This document shows positions 44,415 through 51,231 of a DNA stretch of 64,000 bases, piece after piece (position 1 is the first letter of the stretch; each line of letters opens with the position of its first letter). The stretch comes from Bacillus paralicheniformis (GTDB lineage Bacteria; Bacillota; Bacilli; Bacillales; Bacillaceae). Both the position numbers and the translations under genes were made by a program. The notes under the pieces are model-generated. The model saw only the letters and a list, made by a program, of their open reading frames with translations, made no database searches and was not told the origin of the DNA. The stretch lies in assembly GCF_001042485.2 (NCBI RefSeq), contig NZ_LBMN02000005.1, positions 124,001 to 188,000 of the forward strand, given 5' to 3'.

Positions 44415-45357
44415 ATTTCCGGTATTCCAGCAGACTGATGGTCAGGAGCACAAGGAAGCACCCCAGCCACTGAATGGATGTTAAACGTTCGTTTAAAAAC
44501 AAAACACCTCCGAAGATGGTAAGAACGGGGCCGATCATAGAAATGACGGCTCCCCGCTCCGCTCCTATCCGCTTCATGCCTTCCAGCATGAATAAAAAAG
44601 GAATGACCGTCGTCACCGCCGCAATGATCATAAAAAAACCATACATTGCGGGAGGATAAGAAAGCAGGATTCCCGGCTGTTTTCCTGTTGCGCGAAACAG
44701 CGCATAACCGGCCATCGCAAGACTTGCCGCCGACATTCCATAGGCATTCATCCGAATCCCGCCGATTTGACGGACAAGGCTTCCCGCCACAACAAGATAA
44801 ACCGCATAGGCGACAGCGGACAATAAGATCAAAAAAGCTCCTGACAGGTTCGCTTCAAATGCTTGCACATCCCATCCGCCGACAGCCAAGAACAGCCCGG
44901 CATTCACAAGCAAGATGGCAGCAAACGTTTGACCCGAGATCATTTTTTTATTTACAAAGGCAGTGATGATCAATACGAACATGGGATAGCTCATCACAAT
45001 CATCCGTTCAACGATTGCCGAAACATCATGAAGGCCGATAAAATCAAGCAATGGCGACAGAAAAAAACAAAGCAATCCGGCCGCATAAGCTTTAAAAATC
45101 TCCGCTTTTTCTGGTTTAGCCGGAAGCTTTGAACGATACACAACAAAAATCAACCAAAACAGCGGCGCCGCAAATAATTGCCGGTACAACAGCACCGCTT
45201 CCGGCTGTGCACCTTGTTCATAAGCCCATTTGACAAAAATGGATTTTGAAGCAAAACACATCGTCCCAAAGACCATAAAAACGACCCCGGCCGCTTTTCG
45301 AACGCCGCTTTGAATATGGCCGCTCTGCTCAGCTGTACTCTTCTCTGCTCGACTCAA
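44413..45357 (-). CDS. ycbK: EamA/DMT-family transporter YcbK
   Basis: 314 aa, ten hydrophobic helices in two EamA halves (FMVFGTMCFASKSIFVKWA near 30; second half from SGAFLILLSAVAYAVY). B. subtilis ycbK is cotranscribed with the anti-TRAP gene under T-box control, exactly the arrangement here, and may move tryptophan or a related compound. TTG start at 45357 with AAAGGACGGGTG upstream, 19 bases after the rtpA stop. Identification rests on context plus family. Confidence 0.82.
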   Translation of the reverse strand: MSRAEKSTAEQSGHIQSGVRKAAGVVFMVFGTMCFASKSIFVKWAYEQGAQPEAVLLYRQLFAAPLFWLIFVVYRSKLPAKPEKAEIFKAYAAGLLCFFLSPLLDFIGLHDVSAIVERMIVMSYPMFVLIITAFVNKKMISGQTFAAILLVNAGLFLAVGGWDVQAFEANLSGAFLILLSAVAYAVYLVVAGSLVRQIGGIRMNAYGMSAASLAMAGYALFRATGKQPGILLSYPPAMYGFFMIIAAVTTVIPFLFMLEGMKRIGAERGAVISMIGPVLTIFGGVLFLNERLTSIQWLGCFLVLLTISLLEYRK

Positions 45358-45376
45358 CTCGTATCACCCGTCCTTT

Positions 45377-45538
45377 TTATTCGTGGATATGTTTTTTTAT
45401 AAAATGGAGCAATGTGCTTCCCTGGGCCGTCAAAATCACACCTTTTCCCAAACATTTTGGACAAGGCTCCGGCTCTTCTCTTCCGCTTCCATTGCAATTT
45501 GGACATGTCGTTTCCAAATCGTCCGTTGCAATCACCAT
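45377..45538 (-). CDS. rtpA: Anti-TRAP (TRAP inhibitory protein)
   Basis: 53 aa, the same length as B. subtilis RtpA and the same frame: MVIATDDLE, Cys12-Pro-Asn-Cys15, Cys26-Pro-Lys-Cys29, GKGVILTAQG. The four Cys bind zinc in a DnaJ-like fold; the protein forms trimers that bind tryptophan-loaded TRAP and release repression of the trp genes. The ATG overlaps the stop of an upstream Trp-containing leader peptide (ATGGTGA), and the operon is preceded by a tRNA-Trp T-box. The gene is short and overlooked by length filters. Confidence 0.95.
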   Translation of the reverse strand: MVIATDDLETTCPNCNGSGREEPEPCPKCLGKGVILTAQGSTLLHFIKKHIHE

Positions 45539-45600
45539 TTACCATCACACCTCCGTTTCCGTTTAACATGATGCGGCCACTCCGGCCAGCCTTCCTCCAT
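45532..45600 (-). CDS. Leader peptide of rtpA with Trp codons
   Basis: 22 codons, ATG at 45600 with the strong AAGGAGGTGG eight bases upstream. Trp codons are at positions 5, 8 and 22; the last one is the final sense codon, and the TGA overlaps the rtpA start. In B. subtilis a short leader peptide (RtpLP) with three consecutive Trp codons controls translation of rtpA in the same way; here the Trp codons are dispersed and the peptide is longer. Coding potential is seen directly; the role is by analogy. Confidence 0.75.
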   Translation of the reverse strand: MEEGWPEWPHHVKRKRRCDGKW

Positions 45601-45621
45601 GGCCACCACCTCCTTAAAAAT

Positions 45622-45914
45622 ACAAAAAACCCCCGTCACAAAAGGACGAGGGTCTCGCGGTACCACCTTTATTAATCGCATCAACGATTCGCTTGGAACA
45701 TACGGAAAGGGAACAGTCAGCCCTTTCGATACGCTTCTCTTGATAACGGAGAGAACTATCCCGGCTCCGCCTACTGTCCGTTTCAGCGAAGCGATTCAGA
45801 AGCCCATTCGGCGTCAGAAGGGCATCGGTTCACACCAGCCACCGACTCTCTTAAACCCATGCTCTGACACGTACTTGCTCTTCCTCAATATCGTTTAACC
45901 GTACATGATTTGTA
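45622..45914 (-). promoter_or_regulatory. T-box riboswitch, tRNA-Trp specific
   Basis: Minus-strand leader with the T-box AAAGGTGGTACCGCGAGACC (about 45670-45650), whose acceptor-pairing core sits before the terminator CCCTCGTC/GACGGGGG with TTTTTT (45652-45622). Upstream lies stem I with AGAGAGTCGG and the specifier loop reading GAA-TGG-GC; the specifier TGG at 45806-45804 names tryptophan. Uncharged tRNA-Trp would block the terminator and switch on rtpA and ycbK. Confidence 0.93.
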
Positions 45915-45920
45915 AAAAAT

Positions 45921-45949
45921 ATATTACTCTGAAAATTAGCATGTGTCAA
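45921..45949 (-). promoter_or_regulatory. Sigma A promoter of the rtpA operon
   Basis: TTGACA at 45949-45944, 17-bp spacer, TAATAT at 45926-45921; a perfect -35 and good -10. Confidence 0.85.
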
Positions 45950-45955
45950 TCAGCA

Positions 45956-46471
45956 TTAAATTCTTGTTTTTTTACGAACCTTTAATATACACACGGTCAA
46001 CAGACACAAAACAAGGAGATTGAATGCTGCTATCCAATAAAAATATCCAGGGATGCCTATGACGAGAAGCGGTAGTCCCAAGCTGAGAAATACACTGGCA
46101 AATGCAGCATACAGCACTTTTAGTAAGCCATTATATTTTTCTGCTTCAGATTCGCGGTCTGTATAAATCGCATTTGTTTGAACTTGACTGGGATCAGCCG
46201 CAAAGTAGTGCCAATTTAAAAACTGTGTCACATGCTTCCAGCCTGCATCCTCGTATATATGAATATATTCTTCCTGATCCAGGTTTGATGTTGTCTTATA
46301 GTCGAGCCGATATACTGTATTGCTTGGTTTTGTCTTTTCAAATATATAGATAAATAAAAAGAAGGACTTTAACATCCACCCCTGTTTTGCCATTTCATTC
46401 AGCCAGTTCTCCTCCTTCCGGTCTTGCCAAGCAAGAAAAAAACGGAATTTACGCTTTCTTTTTTTACTCAT
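45956..46471 (-). CDS. DUF2812 membrane protein
   Basis: 171 aa. The soluble N-terminal part (RFFLAWQDRKEENWLNEMAKQGWML, DYKTTSNLDQEEYIHIYEDAGW) is the DUF2812 domain, and two hydrophobic helices follow (about 118-138 and 142-163). Genes of this family lie next to PadR regulators in many Firmicutes; here its start overlaps the PadR gene by eight bases. Function unknown; possibly an envelope stress or anti-sigma-like protein. Confidence 0.8.
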   Translation of the reverse strand: MSKKRKRKFRFFLAWQDRKEENWLNEMAKQGWMLKSFFLFIYIFEKTKPSNTVYRLDYKTTSNLDQEEYIHIYEDAGWKHVTQFLNWHYFAADPSQVQTNAIYTDRESEAEKYNGLLKVLYAAFASVFLSLGLPLLVIGIPGYFYWIAAFNLLVLCLLTVCILKVRKKTRI

Positions 46472-46811
46472 GACTTGTATCTCCCTCTTTTTGAAAAATA
46501 GATTGACTGATCGCCACTAATTTGGATAGGCGTTTAAATTCGAGTTCAATCACCTGCCATCCTTCATTCGTTAAAATATACTGCTTTCGCCGATTATCGC
46601 CGGATTTGCCTTCCTTTCTAATCAGCCCCTGCTTTTCGAGTTTGCTTAATGCACCATAAAGAGTGCCAGGCCCTAGTTTGACCTCACCCTCACTCATGCT
46701 CTCAACCCTTTGCATAATGCCGTAGCCATGTAGTGGTTGAGTTAATGACAATAATATGTAATACGTAGCCTGCGTAAGCGGTAAATAGCTTTCCGCCGTT
46801 TTTTTCTTCAC
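46464..46811 (-). CDS. PadR-family transcriptional regulator
   Basis: 115 aa. Winged helix typical of PadR: LTQATYYILLSLTQPLHGYGIMQRVE, LGPGTLYGALSKLEKQGLI, RRKQYILTNEG, then a dimerisation helix. GTG at 46811 chosen because GAGGTG lies six bases upstream; the longer frame would start inside that site. It is the middle gene between a small membrane protein and DUF2812, and a dyad in the promoter may be its operator. Confidence 0.85.
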   Translation of the reverse strand: MKKKTAESYLPLTQATYYILLSLTQPLHGYGIMQRVESMSEGEVKLGPGTLYGALSKLEKQGLIRKEGKSGDNRRKQYILTNEGWQVIELEFKRLSKLVAISQSIFQKEGDTSHE

Positions 46812-46826
46812 TTTTCGCACCTCATT

Positions 46827-46997
46827 TTAAGTATGGCGTTTTTCATTTATATATCTCATGAGCAGTACAACACCTATTAGATTGAAAATGATGCTGCCGC
46901 CAAGAGCTAGTCCCCACCATACACCGTTTATTCCTGATAAAATTGCTAAATTCAATAAAAAAATTCCGCTCAAAACAAATAACATCTGTGTATTCAA
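46827..46997 (-). CDS. Small membrane protein (56 aa) in the PadR operon
   Basis: A short gene with TTG at 46997 and AAGGAGG eight bases upstream, encoding two hydrophobic helices (MLFVLSGIFLLNLAIL and GLALGGSIIFNLIGVVLLM) separated by SGINGVWW, ending RYINEKRHT. It ends 15 bases before the PadR start and so is the first gene of the PadR operon. No known family recognised. Support comes from the excellent ribosome site, helix pattern and operon position. Confidence 0.65.
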   Translation of the reverse strand: MNTQMLFVLSGIFLLNLAILSGINGVWWGLALGGSIIFNLIGVVLLMRYINEKRHT

Positions 46998-47028
46998 ATC
47001 ATTCGCCTCCTTATTTTACATCGCCTTA

Positions 47029-47054
47029 CGATATATCGACTGACGATATAATAA
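47029..47054 (-). promoter_or_regulatory. Dyad and promoter of the PadR operon
   Basis: TATATCG-ACTGA-CGATATA (47032-47050), perfect 7-bp arms, overlaps TA-rich -10-like sequence about 35-55 bases before the small-membrane-protein start. Likely PadR operator; the assignment is inferred. Confidence 0.5.
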
Positions 47055-47154
47055 CATATTAGAAGATTCGACACAAATCAAACACAGCATTTACCCTGCA
47101 AATCAAATAAGTGAGCACAGGCTATTGCCCAAAAGGAATAGCTCACATTAAAAT

Positions 47155-47200
47155 TAAAAAAACCGCCTAAAAGGTCATTTCACGACCTTATCAGGCGGTT
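47155..47200 (-). terminator. Terminator of the MerR gene
   Basis: AACCGCCT/AGGCGGTT outer stem and AAGGTC/GACCTT inner stem, minus-strand run of seven T. Confidence 0.85.
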
Positions 47201-47208
47201 TCCAGCGA

Positions 47209-47961
47209 TTATTCCTTATTCCTGTCAGCAAACACCGTCATGGCGTCGCACATGAACTTCGCCAAGCCGGCGCCGTATTGATCAATGTTTTTCGTAAAGC
47301 GCTCGTCAGCGACATACATTTGTCCCAGACCTTTGAAAGCTTCGAGCGAATAGCTGTGGCCGGTGTTATTGTTCAGAAAGTCGTACCATTCCTTTATAGC
47401 CGCCTGTGCTTCCTCTGAGTCTGAGGCGCCTTTTCTGAGGGCGGCGATTTTTCTGTAAATGGCATCATATTGCTGTTCCATCTTTTTCCGTTCACCTTCG
47501 GGCATGGATTCGATATAGGCCTTCGATCTGTCGACGGCTTCATCGCCCCAGCGTTCCCGCGCTTCTTCCTCATACGGGTTTTGACTGAAATCAAATCCCG
47601 CGAATTTTTCCTCGTTTGTCATGTTGATTTCTCCTTTCGCGAATTGGATCGTTTTATCGATTGTCGCAATCATTTGGTCAAGCCGGCTTCTTTTCTCCAG
47701 CAGCGCTTTGCGATGGAGCTGAAGCGCCTCATTCCTGTCAAATGAAGGGTTCTCAAGAATGCTTTTAATCTTTTTTAAAGGGAAGTCAAGCTCTCTGAAA
47801 AACAGGATTTGCTGCAGCTTTTCCAGATCGTCATCTGAATACAGCCGATACCCGGCTTCGGTCGTCTCCGACGGAGCTAATAATCCGATTTCATCATAAT
47901 GATGCAGTGTGCGCACACTGATGCCGACTAAGTCGGCCACTTCCTTTACTTTCATTTTCAT
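47209..47961 (-). CDS. MerR-family regulator with TipAS domain
   Basis: 250 aa. N-terminal MerR winged helix ([46 protein letters not shown]), a coiled-coil linker ([20 protein letters not shown]) and a C-terminal TipAS ligand domain ([23 protein letters not shown]). It is in the Mta/TipA group, which senses multidrugs or thiopeptides, but sequence is not close enough to call Mta. Its promoter has the 19-bp spacer of MerR-activated genes, so autoactivation is likely. Confidence 0.85.
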   Translation of the reverse strand: MKMKVKEVADLVGISVRTLHHYDEIGLLAPSETTEAGYRLYSDDDLEKLQQILFFRELDFPLKKIKSILENPSFDRNEALQLHRKALLEKRSRLDQMIATIDKTIQFAKGEINMTNEEKFAGFDFSQNPYEEEARERWGDEAVDRSKAYIESMPEGERKKMEQQYDAIYRKIAALRKGASDSEEAQAAIKEWYDFLNNNTGHSYSLEAFKGLGQMYVADERFTKNIDQYGAGLAKFMCDAMTVFADRNKE

Positions 47962-47985
47962 TTATCTGACCTCCCTTCAATATCG

Positions 47986-48016
47986 ACTATAAAGTATCCC
48001 GCAACGTGAGGGTCAA
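47986..48016 (-). promoter_or_regulatory. MerR-type promoter with 19-bp spacer
   Basis: TTGACC at 48016-48011 and TATAGT at 47991-47986, 19 bases apart; the spacer CTCACGTTGCGGGATACTT contains the CACGTTGCG core common at TipAS-type MerR promoters. Confidence 0.75.
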
Positions 48017-48045
48017 TGCGAAATTTGAAATTTTTTTTATACAAA

Positions 48046-48077
48046 CAAAAAACCCGGCAAAATTGCTTCGCCAGGTC
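48046..48077 (-). terminator. Terminator
   Basis: ACCTGGC/GCCGGGT stem on the minus strand with six T, right after the 275-aa gene. Confidence 0.75.
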
Positions 48078-48079
48078 TT

Positions 48080-48907
48080 TTAAGAATTGTTCAGCAAGAC
48101 TTCTTTAAGAAACGGATCATCCAGCCACTCGTTCAGCTGGCCCGCGGAGAATCCTTTTGATACATTGAGATCGATGAGCGTTCCGCCGGCATATCCGAAA
48201 GAAGCCGATCTGTCCGCAATGGTGTCCGGCCCTTTCGCCAGAACATTCTTCAGCTTCTTCAGCATGTTTTGAAAGCTCTTCTCCAAGTCGCTTTTCGGGT
48301 CTTTGGCAGAGTCAATCACTCTGATGAGTCTCTCATTTCCGCCTTCAAGCTCTCCTTTTTCATCCAAACTGACATCAGCCAAAGACAGACCGGCAATCGT
48401 TTTCAAAAACTCATTCACATGCCATTTTTCATAAGCTTCTTTATCCAGCGGCGTTCCATTTTGTTCACCGATCAGTTCCGCATGGCTCAACAGACGGGCG
48501 CCAAACCGTTTATCACTGTTATTTAAAACGGCTTCGATCCGGGTTCTTTTTTGTTCATCTTCGATGCCTTCAACTATAATCCGGTTATTTCCGTCTACAT
48601 GCAATGTCAGATGTTCACTCTCGGAAAGAGAAATTCCGCTCTCGCGCAGCGTCTCATCGATCTGGCTGTTCAAACGCTGCCTGTCCACATAAAGATTATA
48701 GATCTCAAATTGAACGCCGTTCATTTGTGATCGTAATGACGGTGCATTTTTTTGAGCCGCTTCAGCCTGTTTGCTGATGGAGAGGGTGTCTGTTTGGCTG
48801 CCGGCCATTCTCTTGGAACCTGTAGTCTTAGCCGGCATCTCCGCGGCGGCAGGCTTCATCAGCTGCTCGGAATAAAGCGAAAGTTTTACCCTGTCTCTAA
48901 TATTCAT
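48080..48907 (-). CDS. Unknown protein, DUF4885-like core
   Basis: 275 aa, no signal peptide or membrane segment. The first 60 residues are low complexity (KTTGSKRMAGSQTDTLSISK). From about 90 to 150 it carries LRESGISLSESEHLTLHVDG, IIVEGIEDEQKRTRIEAVLN and ARLLSHAELI, a block that also occurs, diverged, in the 390-aa protein at 54807-55979. I believe this is the DUF4885 family but cannot confirm it. ATG at 48907 selected since AAAGGAG lies five bases upstream. Monocistronic. Function unknown. Confidence 0.6.
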   Translation of the reverse strand: MNIRDRVKLSLYSEQLMKPAAAEMPAKTTGSKRMAGSQTDTLSISKQAEAAQKNAPSLRSQMNGVQFEIYNLYVDRQRLNSQIDETLRESGISLSESEHLTLHVDGNNRIIVEGIEDEQKRTRIEAVLNNSDKRFGARLLSHAELIGEQNGTPLDKEAYEKWHVNEFLKTIAGLSLADVSLDEKGELEGGNERLIRVIDSAKDPKSDLEKSFQNMLKKLKNVLAKGPDTIADRSASFGYAGGTLIDLNVSKGFSAGQLNEWLDDPFLKEVLLNNS

Positions 48908-48970
48908 GGGAGCTCCTTTCATGCCAATTACATTCGATTACTTTTTATATCGGACGGAATTTGGATCTGT

Positions 48971-49798
48971 TTACCAGCCGTATGTTGAATCATATTGATA
49001 ATTGATCTTCAGCTGCGGCGATCTCCATGTTGAACTGCTCCAAGCGAGCGAATAGTATCTCACATTCCATGTCGTTTTGACCGGAAGCGCAAGTTCAGGC
49101 TTTAGATCCGGAAACAGTGTGCCGCCGGAAACCGATGTGTGCCAAACGCCTTCTTCCTTGTTCAGAACTTCCCTGTAGGTGTGTCCGAGGCTCGGAGAAA
49201 TGGTTCCCTCGGCGGAAACGCTTTTCACAGTCGCTCCTTCGGGAATGGCCGAGACATTGGCAAGATTGACGGCGGCAACCGGAGAAACGACTCCCTGTCC
49301 CGGGCTTGAGATGGATGATGGAGACAAATTCGCCGTATAAGCACCGCTCTTCATTCTGTCGATAAATTCAAGTCTGTAAAATCCCCAACCGTCATATGAA
49401 CCGTCTTTAGACGTGACGACCGCAATGTACCGGCCTGTCTCCGGAACATCCAAGCGGATGATTTCATTTTGGTTTCCCGTTCTTTCAGAAGATCCTACTG
49501 CAGGATAGCCGTAAGAATCTTTAAATAAGTAAAGATCATAGTCTGTATTTGCTGGGATGTTCTTTAGGTGAATGGCAAGCTGTTCTCCCTTTGTCGCGTA
49601 AAATTTGTAATAATCTTTATCGCTTTCGCTGTGAATCGTCGCCGAAATCGTCTTGTATTTCCACAATCCTAAATCGTAAGCCTCAGCGAAAGAATTGTTG
49701 GGTTCATACTCATCTTCGTAAACATTTGCCGAAGCCGAAAATGCTGGAATCGCCATCAAAAACACACTGAACACGAAAAGAAACAAACTTTTTTTCAT
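48971..49798 (-). CDS. Secreted protein with PPC domain
   Basis: 275 aa. Signal peptide ends near FSASANVYEDE (about 25). Residues about 28-145 are a bacterial pre-peptidase C-terminal domain (EPNNSFAEAYDLG, SESDKDYYKFYATKGEQLAIHL, DLYLFKD, GRYIAVVTSKDG). The rest is a beta-rich domain of unknown kind. No catalytic domain is present, unlike most PPC proteins, so it may bind a wall polymer or partner. AT-rich upstream region without a clear promoter. Confidence 0.75.
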   Translation of the reverse strand: MKKSLFLFVFSVFLMAIPAFSASANVYEDEYEPNNSFAEAYDLGLWKYKTISATIHSESDKDYYKFYATKGEQLAIHLKNIPANTDYDLYLFKDSYGYPAVGSSERTGNQNEIIRLDVPETGRYIAVVTSKDGSYDGWGFYRLEFIDRMKSGAYTANLSPSSISSPGQGVVSPVAAVNLANVSAIPEGATVKSVSAEGTISPSLGHTYREVLNKEEGVWHTSVSGGTLFPDLKPELALPVKTTWNVRYYSLAWSSSTWRSPQLKINYQYDSTYGW

Positions 49799-49909
49799 TT
49801 GTCATTGCCTCCCGTTTATTCATCACCATAAAGGAACTCCCTTCCTTATATCGGTAATTGAATTGGAAGTTTAATGAATATTTTATAAAATAATAGATTT
49901 TTTCCAAGT

Positions 49910-51124
49910 TTACTCATCCGACGGCTCTGCCACACTGCCCACAAAAAGGTTCATTCCGGATGTTTCATCAACAATCGCGAAATAAAACGGGTGGTCTGCA
50001 GTCATCGTCACTTCAGGGACGGGAGCTGATTCGATGATCTCAACCGCCGTTGCCGCGGATGCTTCGGTACCCGCTTCATCTACTTTGATAAATGTTTTAT
50101 GTCTGACTTTATCAATTTGAGCGGCGCCTTCTCCGGCAAACATATTTGAAAAATCCGCGCTGCTAAACACGGTTTTCATTCCAAGCCGTTTAAGCGGTTC
50201 ATTTAACATGTAGTCTGTTTGAAATGAGAAGCGCGGCAGCTTGAGCTCCACCTGTTTCATCGTCCAGCCCTTATGCAAGGCGCGCCATTGATCATACGTC
50301 ATGCCAGCTAGAAGCTGTTCAAGATTTGCCGCTTTTTTCGGCAGAAAAACAGCCAATGACAGACCTTCGTCTTGAAAAGGAAGCTTGACGGCTTGAAAAT
50401 GTTTGTTTTCCAGATAAGGAAAGCGGTTTGTCTGCGTCATCATGGGGTGTTTTTTTGCGGAGCCGTCCGCAGAATAAAATGGCTGTTCCGCTGTCATGTG
50501 AGGATCAAATGGATGCTTCCAGCTTTCTCTAAAATAGACGGCATTAATGATGTAGGCAATCGTATTCGACGAGACCTTGTCAACGATCTGATCAATGCGG
50601 TCTTTCGTTTTCTTTTTGACCCAGCCGTTGATTTCTTCTGCTGCCCGATTTGGATCATCATGAAGCTGATAGGCGTCGCCAAGGCCTTTGATCGCGTCTT
50701 GAAAGCTTTCTTTCAGCTCCCTTTTGGACCATATCGAATTGGCCGATGAAAATTCGCCGTGAGGCAGCGTTTCTAGCGAACGATTCACAGATTGTGACAT
50801 CCTGTTGATCGATGTCATATCCGTCTGGTTGAGGTTTAAAGTGCCGAGCAGTTCCTTTCTGCTGTCTCCCGCGGCACCGTTTGCCGTCATCACAAGTGCC
50901 TGGTGAATACTGTAAGGCGAGAGGAAGATGTTTTTCCGGCTTCCTTCCTCTTTTATCATGTCTTGAAACAATGCGAGCGCAAACCGCTGTTCAGCTTCAG
51001 ATAACGAGGCGTCCGTTTTTTGCGCGGATCTGACGGGGGGGGGATCGGCCTCCTTGTGCACTCCGCATCCGGCCAACAATAAAAGACCGGTCCATATCAC
51101 CATCGCACTCCATTTCGATTTCAA
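49910..51124 (-). CDS. Serpin-family protease inhibitor, lipoprotein
   Basis: 404 aa. Lipobox LLLAGC (Cys20) predicts anchoring outside the membrane. The whole serpin fold follows: NIFLSPYSIHQALVMTANGA, ANSIWSK, AYIINAVYFRESWKHPF, and the C-terminal HPFYFAIVDETSGMNLFVG. The reactive loop begins with an inhibitory hinge at 350-360 (EAGTEASAATA, Gly352 = P15, small residues P12-P9) and places the scissile bond near Glu365-Ser366-Ala367. It should trap a serine or cysteine protease by the suicide mechanism. Serpins are sporadic in Bacillus. A nine-C tract lies early in the coding strand. Confidence 0.9.
   Translation of the reverse strand: MKSKWSAMVIWTGLLLLAGCGVHKEADPPPVRSAQKTDASLSEAEQRFALALFQDMIKEEGSRKNIFLSPYSIHQALVMTANGAAGDSRKELLGTLNLNQTDMTSINRMSQSVNRSLETLPHGEFSSANSIWSKRELKESFQDAIKGLGDAYQLHDDPNRAAEEINGWVKKKTKDRIDQIVDKVSSNTIAYIINAVYFRESWKHPFDPHMTAEQPFYSADGSAKKHPMMTQTNRFPYLENKHFQAVKLPFQDEGLSLAVFLPKKAANLEQLLAGMTYDQWRALHKGWTMKQVELKLPRFSFQTDYMLNEPLKRLGMKTVFSSADFSNMFAGEGAAQIDKVRHKTFIKVDEAGTEASAATAVEIIESAPVPEVTMTADHPFYFAIVDETSGMNLFVGSVAEPSDE
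51035..51043 (-). repeat. Nine-C homopolymer in the serpin gene
   Basis: Nine G on the plus strand, read as CCC CCC CCC (three Pro) just after the lipobox Cys. Length change by slippage would shift the frame before the serpin domain. Confidence 0.6.
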
Positions 51125-51187
51125 TTGTCAACACCTCCTACTGTTGTAGTGGGTTTAGCATTGGAAAACGTTACAAAAAACGGCAGC

Positions 51188-51219
51188 AAAAAAAGCTTAT
51201 CCAATGCTGGATAAGCTTT
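51188..51219 (-). terminator. Terminator of the acyl-CoA synthetase gene
   Basis: AAAGCTTATCCA/TGGATAAGCTTT 12-bp stem with a minus-strand T-run. Confidence 0.9.
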
Positions 51220-51231
51220 CTGTTACTGCGC

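Noticed and set aside
45354..45569. 71-codon minus-strand frame overlapping rtpA
   Set aside because: Basic, low-quality product; the rtpA frame in this stretch matches anti-TRAP over its full length.
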